From CAKZML01 sp963823435 (lineage in GTDB: Bacteria; Pseudomonadota; Gammaproteobacteria; Steroidobacterales; BM003): a DNA stretch of 64,000 bases. How positions within the stretch are numbered: the stretch's first letter is position 1; every line of letters starts with the position of its first letter. The stretch is taken from positions 1 through 64,000 of the forward strand of contig CAWGLN010000009.1 in the NCBI GenBank assembly GCA_963823435.1, given 5' to 3'. Below the pieces are notes generated by a model. It did no database searches and was not told the origin of the DNA. It was given only the letters and a program-made list of their open reading frames with translations. Both the position numbers and the translations under genes were made by a program. Of this stretch, positions 8,823 to 18,522 are shown one piece after another.

Positions 8823-10413
8823 AGGCCCAGCTCGCGTGATCCCGTGTGTCATTGAATCGCACATCCGGCCAGCGCTCCTGGGTGAGCGACAGGTTGACCT
8901 GACTGGGCGCGATGTAAACCAGTTCCTGCTTGTGATCCAGGGCCAGGTTGTCATGCGCCTTGCGCTTGAATTCTTCGAACTTCTTGGGGTCATCGCATTC
9001 TACCCAGCGGGCCCTGGCGATCGGTACGCTTTCGAAAATACACTCGACCCCATACTCACTGCGTAGACGAAAGGCCACTACATCAAATTGCAGGGGCCCA
9101 ACTGCGCCCAGGATCAGACTGTTGTTACGCAGGGGACAAAATAGCTGGGTCGCGCCCTCTTCGCACAATTGCTCCAGGCCCTTGCGCAACTGCTTGAGAC
9201 GCAGTGGATCCTTGAGTACGGCGCGACGGAACAGTTCAGGAGCAAAGTCGGGAATACCCTGGAAACTCAGCCTCTCGCCCTCGGTGAATGTATCGCCTAC
9301 GTTGATGGTGCCGTGGTTGTGCAGACCGATGATGTCACCCGCGTAGGCCTCTTCAGCATTTTGCCGATCCGAGGCCAGGAATGTGATGGCATCCCCTACC
9401 CTGATCTCCTTGCCCAGGCGCACATGATGCATACGCATGCCCTGGTGGTAACGTCCGGAACACAGGCGCATAAAAGCAATACGGTCTCTGTGTGCGGGAT
9501 CCATATTGGCCTGGATCTTGAACACGAAACCGCTCATCGCCTCCTCGGTAGGCTCAACCACACGCTGAAGGCTTTCACGGGGCTTGGGTGAAGGCGCTTC
9601 GGCGGCAAAGAAATCCAGCAACTCGCGTACCCCGAAATTGCTCAGGGCAGAACCAAAAAACACCGGCGTCTGCTCGGCCGCGAGATACGCATCCCGGTCA
9701 TAGTCAGGACACGCCGCCCCGACCAGTTCGATTTCCTCGCGCAGATGAGCTTCTCTATCACCAAGCAAGGCGGCAGCTTCGGGACTCTCCAGGTCATCAA
9801 TGAGAGTCTCCTCACCCAGACGACCCTGCAGACCCTCGCGGTATTGCACGATCTGGTTCCGGTGCAGGTGAACCACGCCCCTCAGGTCCCGGCCCATGCC
9901 CAGGGGCCAGGTTACCGGTGTGCAGCTGATACCCAACACCCGCTCGATCTCATCCAGCAATTCCAGGGGTTCCCGGCCCTCACGATCCAGCTTGTTCACA
10001 AAGGTGATAATGGGTGTGTCACGCAGGCGACAGACTTCCATCAGCTTGATGGTTCGTTCTTCGACGCCCTTGGCGCAATCAATCACCATCAGGGCCGCGT
10101 CAACCGCGGTCAGGGTGCGGTAGGTGTCCTCGGAAAAGTCCTCGTGTCCGGGGGTATCCAGCAGGTTGAAAACGCAATCGCCATAGGGAAACTGCATGAC
10201 CGACGTGGTTACCGAGATCCCTCGCTCTTGCTCAAGCGCCATCCAGTCGGAGGTGACATGGCGCGTGGCCTTCCGACCCTTGACAGTGCCGGCCAACTGG
10301 ATGGCACCACCGAACAGCAACAGCTTTTCGGTCAGCGTGGTCTTGCCCGCATCCGGATGGGAAATAATGGCGAAAGTACGGCGGCGTTTAACTTGCTGCC
10401 CAAGATCAGGCAT
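8821..10413 (-). CDS. prfC: Peptide chain release factor 3
   Basis: GTPase that recycles RF1/RF2 from the ribosome after peptide release. 530 residues from ATG 10413, matching RF3. The G1 motif SHPDAGKTTLTEK, the switch-II motif DTPGHEDFSEDTY and the G4 NKLD motif are present, followed by RF3-type C-terminal domains. A TTG 15 bp upstream is a weaker start. The gene is intact. Its stop codon is the first base pairs of a repeat array (R3-R2-R1). Confidence 0.95.
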   Translation of the reverse strand: MPDLGQQVKRRRTFAIISHPDAGKTTLTEKLLLFGGAIQLAGTVKGRKATRHVTSDWMALEQERGISVTTSVMQFPYGDCVFNLLDTPGHEDFSEDTYRTLTAVDAALMVIDCAKGVEERTIKLMEVCRLRDTPIITFVNKLDREGREPLELLDEIERVLGISCTPVTWPLGMGRDLRGVVHLHRNQIVQYREGLQGRLGEETLIDDLESPEAAALLGDREAHLREEIELVGAACPDYDRDAYLAAEQTPVFFGSALSNFGVRELLDFFAAEAPSPKPRESLQRVVEPTEEAMSGFVFKIQANMDPAHRDRIAFMRLCSGRYHQGMRMHHVRLGKEIRVGDAITFLASDRQNAEEAYAGDIIGLHNHGTINVGDTFTEGERLSFQGIPDFAPELFRRAVLKDPLRLKQLRKGLEQLCEEGATQLFCPLRNNSLILGAVGPLQFDVVAFRLRSEYGVECIFESVPIARARWVECDDPKKFEEFKRKAHDNLALDHKQELVYIAPSQVNLSLTQERWPDVRFNDTRDHASWA

Positions 10414-10494
10414 GGCGGTTCCGTGCAAAAGCCGTGGATTCTACCGATTTTGCCTATTTACCGCGAGTGGCACGGAGTGGCATTGGTCACGGTC

Positions 10495-10959
10495 CTAGAG
10501 ATCACGCGCGAGTACAAGGGCGTCTTCCCTGTCCCCGGCAGAGCGATAGTAGTCCTTGCGGGTCCCTATTTCGACAAATCCCTCGGATTCGTACAAGGCT
10601 ATTGCCGCCTTGTTGCTGGGACGCACCTCCAGAAACACCGTTACCACCTGTTCGCTCCGGAATAACTGCATGGCGTGATGCAAAAGTTGCCGGCCCAGGC
10701 CCCTGCCCCGCAGCCGCGAATCCACGCACAGATTCAATAAATGCCCCTCATGGACCCCGACGGAGACGATGTAATACCCGCGGATACCGTCACCGTCCTC
10801 GGCCAGGTAGCCGTGGTAACCCGTGCGCAGGCAGTCCCTGAATATCCCCGGGGACCAGGGAAAAGCGTAGCTGGCACGCTCCAGTTCGACGACCGCGTCC
10901 AGGTCATCCTCAATCATGGGTCGCACGCTGAATGGCTCCTCACTGCGGACCGCGCTCAT
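10495..10959 (-). CDS. rimI: Ribosomal-protein-alanine N-acetyltransferase
   Basis: GNAT-family enzyme, 154 residues, that acetylates the N-terminal alanine of ribosomal protein S18. The acetyl-CoA loop is LRGRGLGRQLLHHAM and the C-terminal half has NKAAIALYESEGF, the usual RimI signature. It overlaps the upstream uracil-DNA glycosylase gene by 4 bp, an arrangement seen in other Gammaproteobacteria. Confidence 0.92.
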   Translation of the reverse strand: MSAVRSEEPFSVRPMIEDDLDAVVELERASYAFPWSPGIFRDCLRTGYHGYLAEDGDGIRGYYIVSVGVHEGHLLNLCVDSRLRGRGLGRQLLHHAMQLFRSEQVVTVFLEVRPSNKAAIALYESEGFVEIGTRKDYYRSAGDREDALVLARDL

Positions 10960-11780
10960 GAACCGCGCCCCGTGCAGGCCATGGCCAGTCTCAGATCGCT
11001 CCAGGCCTTGGCTTTCGCGCTGGGTTTACGCAGCAGGTAAGCCGGATGGTAGGTAACCACAACCGGGGTCGAGGTGGCGGCGTGCACATGACGAATTCCC
11101 CTGAGCCTGCCTACCGGAATCTGGGTTTGAAGCAAACTCTGGGCGGCAATCCGTCCTACCGCCAGAATCAGTTCCGGGCGAACCAGCCCAATCTGCTCCA
11201 CCAGGTGGCTGGAGCAGGCAGCGATCTCATCCTGGTGAGGATCCCGGTTGTCGGGCGGGCGACACTTGAGCACGTTGGCAATGAACACCTGGTCACGCCG
11301 AAAACCTGCGGCTATCAGCATGGCGTCGAGCAACTTACCCGCTCGACCCACAAAGGGCTCGCCTTGCCGGTCCTCATCGGCACCCGGGGCCTCGCCGATG
11401 ATCATCCAACGGGCCTTGCGATCGCCCACGCCAAACACCGTCTGGGTGCGGGTTTCGCACAGGCCGCAGCTCTTGCAGTCGGTCACCGCCTGGCGCAACC
11501 GGGCCCATGGCGGTGGCTCGCCGCCATCGGCGCTGGTCACAATCCGCAACCCCTTGACGGATCCTGATTGCGATAACGGTGCAGAAGAGACCGCAGGAGT
11601 CACGCACCCTGCCTCCCCGGTATCACCAGTAACAGGGTTGAATTCGAAGGGTTTGGAACCTCGGGCTCCGATTGCCTGCAAGGCGACCGGATCAGACGCA
11701 GGCGGAGCGCCTTGTACCCGTGGCACCCAGGCACGGATACCCATCGCGTCCAGGTAGGCCAGGCGCCGGGGTGTTTCCAT
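10956..11780 (-). CDS. Family 4 uracil-DNA glycosylase (4Fe-4S)
   Basis: Removes uracil from DNA. 274 residues. An N-terminal low-complexity extension of about 90 residues precedes the catalytic domain, which starts with the iron-sulfur cysteines CKSCGLC, then the uracil-binding motif GEAPGADEDRQGEPFVGRAG, a second cysteine region (NVLKCRPPDNRDP) and the YHPAYLLR motif. Translationally coupled to rimI by a 4-bp overlap. The long N-terminus is common in this family when fused to regions resembling DNA polymerase-associated tails. Confidence 0.9.
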   Translation of the reverse strand: METPRRLAYLDAMGIRAWVPRVQGAPPASDPVALQAIGARGSKPFEFNPVTGDTGEAGCVTPAVSSAPLSQSGSVKGLRIVTSADGGEPPPWARLRQAVTDCKSCGLCETRTQTVFGVGDRKARWMIIGEAPGADEDRQGEPFVGRAGKLLDAMLIAAGFRRDQVFIANVLKCRPPDNRDPHQDEIAACSSHLVEQIGLVRPELILAVGRIAAQSLLQTQIPVGRLRGIRHVHAATSTPVVVTYHPAYLLRKPSAKAKAWSDLRLAMACTGRGS

Positions 11781-11785
11781 CGGTT

Positions 11786-12574
11786 CTACTGCTCCGGGTC
11801 GGCCGGAGCACCGCGCTTGCGGTTGCGACGGTACAGCCAGAAACCCGGACCCACTGTGGCATAACCGGCAAACAGCAGGAACAGCACAAGGGGCGGATTT
11901 ACCGCTATCAGCATGAATATGGCGGGGATCAACAGCACATAGGCGAACGGAACCTTGCCGCCCAGGTTGACGTCCTTGAAACTGTAATAGTGAAAGGCGC
12001 TGACCATCAGCGCGCCGGCCGTCGCAGTAACAGAGAACGCCAGGACCAACGCCACCAGGCCAGTCAGTTCCAGGTCATGCAGTAACCAGACCATGGCGGC
12101 AACAAGACCGGCCGCCGAGGGGCTTGGCAGACCTTCAAAAAAGCGCTTGTCCGCGATATCTACACGGGTATTGAAACGCGCCAGTCTCAGGGCGGCGGCG
12201 ACGGTATAGAAGAATGCCGCCAGCCAGCCAAGCTTGCCCCACGCCCAGCCGTACTCGGCCAGGCGTGCGAGACCCCACTGGTAGACGACAATAGACGGGG
12301 CCAGGCCAAAGCTCACCATATCCGACAAGCTGTCGTATTCCTTGCCGAAGTCGCTTGCGGTATTGGTAAGGCGGGCCACCCGCCCATCCAGCCCATCCAG
12401 CACCATGGCGACGAATATGGCCGCGGCAGAATTGGGAAAATTGCCGTCCACCGCCGCGATAATGGCGTAGAAGCCGGCGAACAACGCACCGGTGGTCAGC
12501 AAATTAGGCAGCAGGTAGATGCCGAAACGCCGATGGGGCCGCGTCTTGATTGTGGATTTCGAATCTTCAGACAT
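11786..12574 (-). CDS. pssA: CDP-diacylglycerol-serine O-phosphatidyltransferase
   Basis: Integral membrane enzyme making phosphatidylserine. The CDP-alcohol phosphatidyltransferase signature (DGLDGRVAR, then G and paired Asp in DFGKEYDSLSD) lies near residues 50-75, followed by several hydrophobic helices. 262 residues from ATG 12574, typical of the type II enzyme. It ends 5 bp before the uracil-DNA glycosylase start, so it heads the pssA-udg-rimI unit. Confidence 0.9.
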   Translation of the reverse strand: MSEDSKSTIKTRPHRRFGIYLLPNLLTTGALFAGFYAIIAAVDGNFPNSAAAIFVAMVLDGLDGRVARLTNTASDFGKEYDSLSDMVSFGLAPSIVVYQWGLARLAEYGWAWGKLGWLAAFFYTVAAALRLARFNTRVDIADKRFFEGLPSPSAAGLVAAMVWLLHDLELTGLVALVLAFSVTATAGALMVSAFHYYSFKDVNLGGKVPFAYVLLIPAIFMLIAVNPPLVLFLLFAGYATVGPGFWLYRRNRKRGAPADPEQ

Positions 12575-12729
12575 AGGGTGGCAGTTTGCCACGGCGGGCC
12601 GTTTTTTGGGAGCAAAAGATCGCGTTCAGCGTTCCACAGAGCAGCCAACGTCCGGCCGGCCCTAGTGGTAACGGGCTTGAGATGGATACAATGGGCGCCT
12701 TTACCGCCAGCCGGAGCCAGGTCTCGCCC

Positions 12730-14443
12730 ATGCGTTTTTCCCAATTTCCCCTGAACACACTCAAAGAGGTTCCCGCTGACGCGGAGATCACCAGTCACCA
12801 GTTGATGCTGCGCGCCGGGCTGATCCGCAAGCTGGCTTCCGGCCTCTACAACTGGATGCCCCTGGGTGTGCGGGTTCTGCACAAGGTCGAAAGGATTGTT
12901 CGCGAAGAAATGGACCGGGCCGGCGCTCTGGAGTTGTTGATGCCGGCTGTTCAGCCTGCGGAATTGTGGCAGGAATCAGGACGTTGGCAGCAATACGGCC
13001 CGGAACTGCTGCGGCTCAAGGACCGTCACCAGCGCGAGTTTTGCGTGGGCCCCACACATGAGGAAGTCATCACCGACATTGCGCGGCGGGAACTGCGCAG
13101 TTATCGCCAGTTACCGGTGAACTATTACCAGATACAAACCAAGTTCCGGGATGAAATCAGACCCCGCTTCGGTGTCATGCGGTCACGCGAGTTCATCATG
13201 AAGGACGCTTATTCCTTTCACCTGAACGCGGACTCAATGGCGGAAACCTACCAGGTGATGCATGACGCCTACAGCCGGATCTTTACCCGTCTGGGTCTGG
13301 AATTCCGCGCGGTACAGGCCGACAGCGGCAACATCGGTGGCAGCATGTCCCAGGAATTCCACGTACTGGCGGATTCTGGCGAGGATGCCATCGCTTTTTC
13401 CGATGGCGACAATTACGCCGCCAACGTCGAGGTAGCTCCTGCCCGCCCCCCGGGTACGCAGCGTCCCGACGCGCGCCTGCCCAGGGAGCAAGTAACAACC
13501 CCGGGTGTGCGCACCATTGAGCAACTCACCAGCTTCCTTGACATCAGTGCGGACCGCTGTCTGAAAATCTTGCTGGTTGAAGGTTCCAACGAAGGCCTGG
13601 TTGCGTTGGCGCTGCGCGGAGACCACCAGCTTTCCGTCACCAAGGCCGAGAAAATTCCCGGAGTCGCCAGCCCGCTTTGCATGGCCACTCCCGAAAGAGT
13701 GCTCGCCGTCACCGGCTGCGAGCCAGGCTTTATTGGCCCGGTAGAGCCTGGGCTGCCCGCTGGTTGCCGACCATTCTGCCGCCGTTCTCGGTGACTTCGT
13801 GTGCGGCGCCAACATTCCGGATATGCATTTCAAGAACGTTAACTGGGGCCGCGATACCGGTGAACCCGAGGTGGCTGACCTGCGTGAAGTGGTCGAGGGC
13901 GACCCCAGCCCTACCGGCACCGGCACCTTGCATATTGCCCGCGGCATTGAAGTTGGTCACATCTTCCAGCTTGGGCAAAAATACAGTTCAGCCATGGGTG
14001 CAAAAGTAGTGGATGAGCAAGGCCAGGAAGTGGAAATGTACATGGGCTGTTACGGTATTGGCGTGACCCGTGTGGTGGCCGCTGCTATCGAGCAAAACCA
14101 CGACGATAAAGGCATTATCTGGCCTGACGCCATCGCCCCCTTCCAGGTCATCCTGATACCCATGAACCTGGCCAAGTCCCAGCGCGTCAGGGAGGAATCG
14201 GAAAAGCTGTACCAGGAGTTCGTCCAGGCAGGAGTGGAAGTACTGATGGATGACCGTGATGCACGTCCCGGGGTGAAATTCGCGGACGCCGAACTGATTG
14301 GCATTCCCCATCGCATCGTTGTGGGGGAGCGCGGGCTGGACGCGGGGACACTGGAATACCGGCATCGCAGATCAGAAGACAACCAGCAGGTGCCGCGTGA
14401 CGAAATTGTGCAGTTCATCAAGGACAACTCAAGCGTGAGCTAG
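12730..14443 (+). CDS. proS: Proline-tRNA ligase, one frameshift
   Basis: Class II aminoacyl-tRNA synthetase of the bacterial type with the inserted editing domain. ATG 12730 begins MRFSQFPLNTLKE. Motif 2 (FRDEIRPRFGVMRSREFIMKDAYSF) and the C-terminal anticodon-binding domain are present, and the 571-codon span is normal. The frame shifts by one base near 13743 (after GFIGPV), inside the editing domain region; the continuation resumes as SLGCPLVADHSAAVLGDF. The gene is essential, so the break is almost certainly a consensus error. Confidence 0.93.
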
Positions 14444-14455
14444 CAGAGTCGACAT

Positions 14456-15020
14456 ATGCGGCGACTGATACTGTCATTGTTTTTGTGCCTGCTGGCTTCA
14501 CTGCCTGCCTGGTCAGGTGAGAGGGAGCCTGATCCGGCACTGCGTGAGTTGTTACGCGAGGCAATCGAGTCGTCAGACAGTTTCACCGACCGGTACGACG
14601 CAGAGGTCTGGTTAACCCTTAATTCAGAACGAACGGCGCGCTACGTGTCCGACCCCGAAGAGCGTCTGAAGATACTGCGACAGGTGCACTACGAGGCCAG
14701 CAGGGTATCGCTGTCACCCGAACTGGTGCTTGTCGGTGATCGATGTTGAAAGCGCATTCGACCGCTTTGCCCTGTCCAGTGCCGGGGCCCAGGGACTGAT
14801 GCAGATCATGCCTTTCTGGTTGAAAGAGATCGGGCGTCCGCAGGATAACCTCATGGACATCCATACCAATCTGCGCATGGGTTGCACCATTTTGCGCTAC
14901 TACCTGGATATGGAGGATGGGGAATATATCCCGGCGCTGGCCCGTTACAACGGCAGCCTCGGGCGACCTGATTATCCACGCAAGGTCATAGGGCGCTGGA
15001 CCCGGGTCTGGACGCCCTGA
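14456..15020 (+). CDS. Lytic transglycosylase (SLT domain), one frameshift
   Basis: Peptidoglycan-cleaving enzyme with an N-terminal signal peptide (MRRLILSLFLCLLASLPAWS), directed to the periplasm. The SLT core includes the catalytic glutamate in VIDVESAFD and the SSAGAQGLMQIMP motif, then LARYNGS near the end. A one-base shift near 14735 splits the signal/helical part from the catalytic part. Lies 12 bp after proS. Its 3' end overlaps the convergent acylphosphatase by about 35 bp. Confidence 0.85.
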
Positions 15021-15334
15021 GCGGGCCCTCGGCAACAAACCCGGCTAGGCCGTGAAAAACATGACCCTTGCGGTATTTCTCCTCCACCTGGCCCACTTCC
15101 TGACAATCAACCGCCTCTACCACGGACAGGCGAGAGCCCTGCCATAACCATGCGACCAGGGATTCCACTGCGCTCGGCGTCCCCAACCACATGCACTTCT
15201 ACCCGCCCGTCGGGCAAATTCCGCGCATAACCACCCAGACCAAGTTCACGCGCCTTCCTTGCAGTGCTTGCGCGGTAATACACACCCTGCACCTTGCCGC
15301 TGACGAAACAACGACGTGCACTAACTTCAATCAA
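14986..15334 (-). CDS. acyP: Acylphosphatase, one frameshift
   Basis: Small hydrolase of acyl phosphates. The substrate loop VQGVYYR with its catalytic arginine and the GYARNLPDGRVEV segment with its catalytic asparagine are both present. After a shift near 15170 the frame continues as AVESLVAWLWQGS, the expected second helix. The visible C-terminus is about 25 residues longer than usual, which may reflect another indel. The likely start is TTG 15334. Confidence 0.75.
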
Positions 15335-15345
15335 AGGGGGCAGCC

Positions 15346-15615
15346 TCAGTCCCGCTGCAATTGCTTGGCGTTCTCTGCCGTGCGCAAGGCCACCAGGGCC
15401 TCGGCCTTGGCGGCATTGGCGTCTTCACGCGCCTCGTTATAGCGGCGCTTTGACAGCCCGGCCTCCGCCTCACGCAGAAGTGCCTGGGCCCGTCCCAGCG
15501 AATCGGCTGCAAACTCAGCCGCACCGGCCTGTTCGGCCGCCTTCAGGGCCTGGCGTGCATCACTCATTTCCTGCACCGGAGCCACCGCACAGGCGGACAT
15601 ACCGGGTAATACCAA
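15346..15615 (-). CDS. DUF4398-type lipoprotein, N-terminus frameshifted
   Basis: Short alanine-rich helical protein: RQALKAAEQAGAAEFAADSL and AREDANAAKAEALVALRTAEN are typical of DUF4398 envelope proteins. The start of this frame (TTG) reads LVLPGMSAC, a plausible lipobox. A hydrophobic stretch (SSTFLLTLLLAGL) sits just upstream in another frame (to about 15672), so the true gene probably begins there with one indel. Function unknown; probably an anchored periplasmic coiled-coil protein. Confidence 0.65.
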   Translation of the reverse strand: MVLPGMSACAVAPVQEMSDARQALKAAEQAGAAEFAADSLGRAQALLREAEAGLSKRRYNEAREDANAAKAEALVALRTAENAKQLQRD

Positions 15616-15793
15616 GCCCGGCCAGTAGCAGCGTCAGCAGGAAGGTAGAGGATGTAAGTCGGTTTAACAATGCATTATTCCAGGGACTCGACCAAGATTT
15701 CGGACTGACAAGCAAGCTATCAGGCACCAGCCTAGGCCGTCAAGCAGTGACAGTCTACAATGTCACCCTGAATTTGTCAGGAGAACCAGGACC

Positions 15794-16150
15794 ATGGTTC
15801 GCATCTACCATAATCCCCGCTGCTCCAAGTCGAGAGCCACACTGCAGCTTTTGAATGACCGCGGAGTCCACCCCGAGGTGATCGAGTACCTGGATCAACC
15901 ACCGGACGCGGCCACACTGCGCGATCTGCTGGAAAAACTCGGTTGGAGGCGCGTCAATTGCTACGCAAAGGAGAGCGCGAATACCACGACCTGGGCCTGG
16001 CGGACCAGTCCCTGACCCAGGACCAGGCTGATCCAGGCCATGATTGATCACCCGAGTCTGATGGAGCGGCCTATCGTGGTAAGCAAGTCAGGCGCCCGCA
16101 TCGGCCGCCCACCAGAATCCGTGTTGGAGATTACTCCAGGGAGCCTCTGA
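15794..16150 (+). CDS. ArsC/Spx-family reductase, two frameshifts
   Basis: Thioredoxin-fold protein of the arsenate reductase (ArsC) family. The N-terminus MVRIYHNPRCSKSRATLQLL contains the catalytic CSKS. Later frames give REYHDLGLADQSL and MIDHPSLMERPIVV, conserved in ArsC. Shifts of one base are needed near 15945 and 16028. The last four codons and the TGA stop (16139-16150) come from the left end of repeat R4, so the native C-terminus seems to have been replaced or extended by the repeat. Confidence 0.75.
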
Positions 16151-16300
16151 TTAATTCACGAACTCCAATCTTGCCAGTGAAAATCCGGCTGATGTGTGGC
16201 CAGTCTTCGCCAGCGAACTCACCTGCGCTTGAGCCTCGCGGCTTGAATCTGAAGCCGGTTGCCAGCAACCTGCTTCGTCAAGAATAACTCATGAGGTTCC
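16138..16300 (+). repeat. Intercistronic palindromic element, copy R4 (diverged)
   Basis: Begins AGGGAGCCTCTGATTAATTCA and ends CTCATGAGGTTCCG, lying between the ArsC-like and WrbA-like genes in their direction of transcription. The middle is diverged but keeps GGCTTGAATCTGAA. The left end supplies a stop codon, and the right end (TGAGG, 8 bases before ATG 16305) can serve as the Shine-Dalgarno sequence of the next gene. Confidence 0.8.
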
Positions 16301-16304
16301 GTGA

Positions 16305-16907
16305 ATGAGCACCGAGATACTGGTTCTTTTTTACTCCAGGAATGGCACGACAGCGGAATTGGCGCGCCAGGTTTGCCGGGGCGTGGAGTCGGTAAATGAC
16401 GCCAGCGCCAGACTGCGTTGCGTGCCGCCGGTCTCGACCACCACCGAGGCGACTATGGACTCCGTGCCGGACTCAGGCCCGACCGTACGCCAGCCTCGAG
16501 GACCTGCAGGAATGTGAGGGATTGGCGTAGGGAGTCCTGCCCGTTTTGGCAACATGGCGGCGCCGATGAAATACTTTCTCGACCAGACTTCCGGACTTTG
16601 GCTGAAAGGCTCCCTGGTGGATAAACCCGCGGGTGTATTTACCTCCAGCAGCAGTTTACACGGAGGCCAGGAGAGCACCCTTTTAAGCATGATGCTGCCA
16701 CTTTTTCACCACGGAATGCTGATCATGGGCGTGCCTTACACCGACGGTAACCTGGGCAAGACGCGTGCCGGTGGCACACCCTACGGCCCCAGCGCTTTCG
16801 CCCCCGGAGAAGCACCTGCGAAGCTGCAAGCTGAGGAAATAGCGCTGGCCCGTGTGCTGGGGGAGCGCCTCGCCAGAACCGCGCTGAAACTCGCGGAAAG
16901 CAGGTGA
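16305..16907 (+). CDS. wrbA: WrbA-like NAD(P)H:quinone oxidoreductase, two frameshifts
   Basis: Flavodoxin-fold quinone reductase. The N-terminal FMN-phosphate loop is LVLFYSRNGTTAELA. Further on, SPARFGNMAAPMKYFLDQT and GMLIMGVPYTDGNLG are characteristic of WrbA. One-base shifts near 16485 and 16528 separate the segments. The span of 201 codons is right for the family. Its start codon lies 5 bp after the end of repeat R4. Confidence 0.85.
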
Positions 16908-17237
16908 GAGCCCGTCACCCTGCGCAGGATCTCCTGGCTGAGTCTGCTGGCACTGGCAGCGCTTTTGATTGCCTGGCCGACCCGCAGCCTGGCGCGCGGC
17001 GGAGTCTGGCTGGGACTGCTGCTGGTGATCCCCCTGCTCCTGCCCGCCTGGGGAATCGTCCGTAACCGCCGCCGGGCCTTGCAGGGCGGAATCCTGATTC
17101 AGTCCTTCTATTTGATGGTTGGATTAACTGAATTGACTGCCAACCAGGCCGCACGACCCTGGGCTCTGGCTGTGCTGCTGACCAGCCTGCTTGTCTGCGC
17201 GGCTCTACTCACCCTGCTTCGCTTGCCCGGCGACTAA
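16904..17237 (+). CDS. DUF2069 membrane protein, probable 5' frameshift
   Basis: Small integral membrane protein with three or four hydrophobic helices. The order wrbA-DUF2069 with hda convergent recurs in Gammaproteobacteria and supports the assignment. A GTG overlapping the wrbA stop (GTGA, 16904) is the likely start, but one base must be dropped within about 15 bp to join the main frame RRISWLSLLALAALLIAWP. Its stop overlaps the convergent hda stop by a few bases. Function unknown. Confidence 0.7.
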
Positions 17238-17965
17238 TCGGCCAGCCCTTCACCGGCAGCCGGGGATCTGGTGTTCTGCTGCTCAAGCACGGTGCGGACG
17301 AAGGGAATCGTTAGCCGTCGCTGGGCGGCCAGCGACTCCTTGTCGAGGGTATCCAGGAAGTGGTACAGGCTGCTCATGTCCCGAGGAATTCTTTGCAGCA
17401 GATATCGCCCGGTCTCCTCGGGTAATTCGATCCCGCGCGCCCTCGCCCGCAATGCGAGGGCAGGCACTCGTTGTTCATCACCCAATTCGACCAACTCAAA
17501 TACGCCCCCCCAGCTCAGCCTGGACCGCAAGTCGGGAAGGGAGAATTCAAAGGCTCTGGGCCCTCCCGGAGCTGCTACCAGCAACTGCCGCCCCGCCTCT
17601 TGCAGCTCATTGAACAGACCGAAAAGCGCCTTCTCCCATGCATCCCGCCCCAGCACGGCGTGCAGGTCGTCCAGGCAAAGCAAATCATGTTGTTCCCAGC
17701 CCATCAGCGCATCGGGACCCAACTCAGCCAATTCGGCCAGGCTCAAATAGGCGGCCTGTCTCCCGGATTCGCCGGCAGCCATACAGGTGGCGCTGAGCAA
17801 GTGCGTCTTGCCGCTATGCGCCGGGCCCGCGAGCCACACGACGGTCTGGCCACTGCCCTTCGCAAACTGTCGCAGGAAGGCCACCACCTGCTCATTGCCC
17901 ACAGGGAAAAACGTTTCAAAGCTGCTGCGATCCCGCAGCACCAGACCCAGCGGCAACTGACTCAC
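17234..17965 (-). CDS. hda: DnaA regulatory inactivator Hda
   Basis: AAA+ protein homologous to DnaA that, with the DNA clamp, stimulates hydrolysis of DnaA-bound ATP and prevents re-initiation. 243 residues from GTG 17965, which overlaps the pgsA stop (GTGA). It has a Walker A-type GPAHSGKTHLL, Walker B LLCLDDLHAV and sensor region. The N-terminal clamp-binding segment appears as QLPLGLVLRD, matching the QL(S/P)L pattern. Confidence 0.92.
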   Translation of the reverse strand: MSQLPLGLVLRDRSSFETFFPVGNEQVVAFLRQFAKGSGQTVVWLAGPAHSGKTHLLSATCMAAGESGRQAAYLSLAELAELGPDALMGWEQHDLLCLDDLHAVLGRDAWEKALFGLFNELQEAGRQLLVAAPGGPRAFEFSLPDLRSRLSWGGVFELVELGDEQRVPALALRARARGIELPEETGRYLLQRIPRDMSSLYHFLDTLDKESLAAQRRLTIPFVRTVLEQQNTRSPAAGEGLAD

Positions 17966-18522
17966 GGCCGGGCGCCCGGCCGGTTTTGCCTGGCCTTGCG
18001 GGTCCAGATCACCAGGTAATTCAGCCCGCTTATTACCACGGTGCAAAACACCGTGACAGCCAGGACCTGCAGCACCTCGGCCGGCAGGGTAAGACCGGCC
18101 GCAGAGAGCATCACTCCAAACACATACACCAACTGAAGAAAGGTATTGATCTTGCTGATCCGAGAGGGCTCACCCTCCAGTGGACCGATAAGAAAGTGGT
18201 AGGCCAGGCCTCCGGCCGTCAGGATCAGGTCCCTGCCGATAACGACCAGGGCCAACCAGCCCGGAATCAGGCCCATCACACTCATGGTTAGAAACACGCT
18301 GACCATCAACATTTTGTCGGCCAGGGGGTCCAGTATCAGACCAAGGTGGGTACGCCAATCAAATCTGCGCGCAAGAAACCCGTCCAGACCGTCGGAGAGA
18401 CCCGCCAGCACGAACATCAGTATTGCGGCATCGAACCGTTCCCTGACCAGGCTGAGCACAATTGGCCCAACCAGCAGCATGCGGGCAACGCAAATCAGAT
18501 TTGGAATATGACTCAATTTCAC
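17962..18522 (-). CDS. CDP-alcohol phosphatidyltransferase (PgsA-like)
   Basis: Membrane enzyme of 186 residues related to phosphatidylglycerophosphate synthase. The signature DGLDGFLARRFDWRTHLGLILDPLADK carries all expected aspartates, followed by four hydrophobic helices. It sits between the DUF2066 gene (4-bp overlap) and hda (GTGA overlap), a tight three-gene unit. The actual acceptor may differ from glycerol 3-phosphate because this short PgsA-like subgroup next to hda is not well characterised. Confidence 0.85.
   Translation of the reverse strand: MKLSHIPNLICVARMLLVGPIVLSLVRERFDAAILMFVLAGLSDGLDGFLARRFDWRTHLGLILDPLADKMLMVSVFLTMSVMGLIPGWLALVVIGRDLILTAGGLAYHFLIGPLEGEPSRISKINTFLQLVYVFGVMLSAAGLTLPAEVLQVLAVTVFCTVVISGLNYLVIWTRKARQNRPGARP

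Noticed and set aside
12730..14443. proS considered as a pseudogene
   Set aside because: It is the only proS seen, is essential, and all motifs are conserved around a single one-base shift; sequencing error is far more likely.
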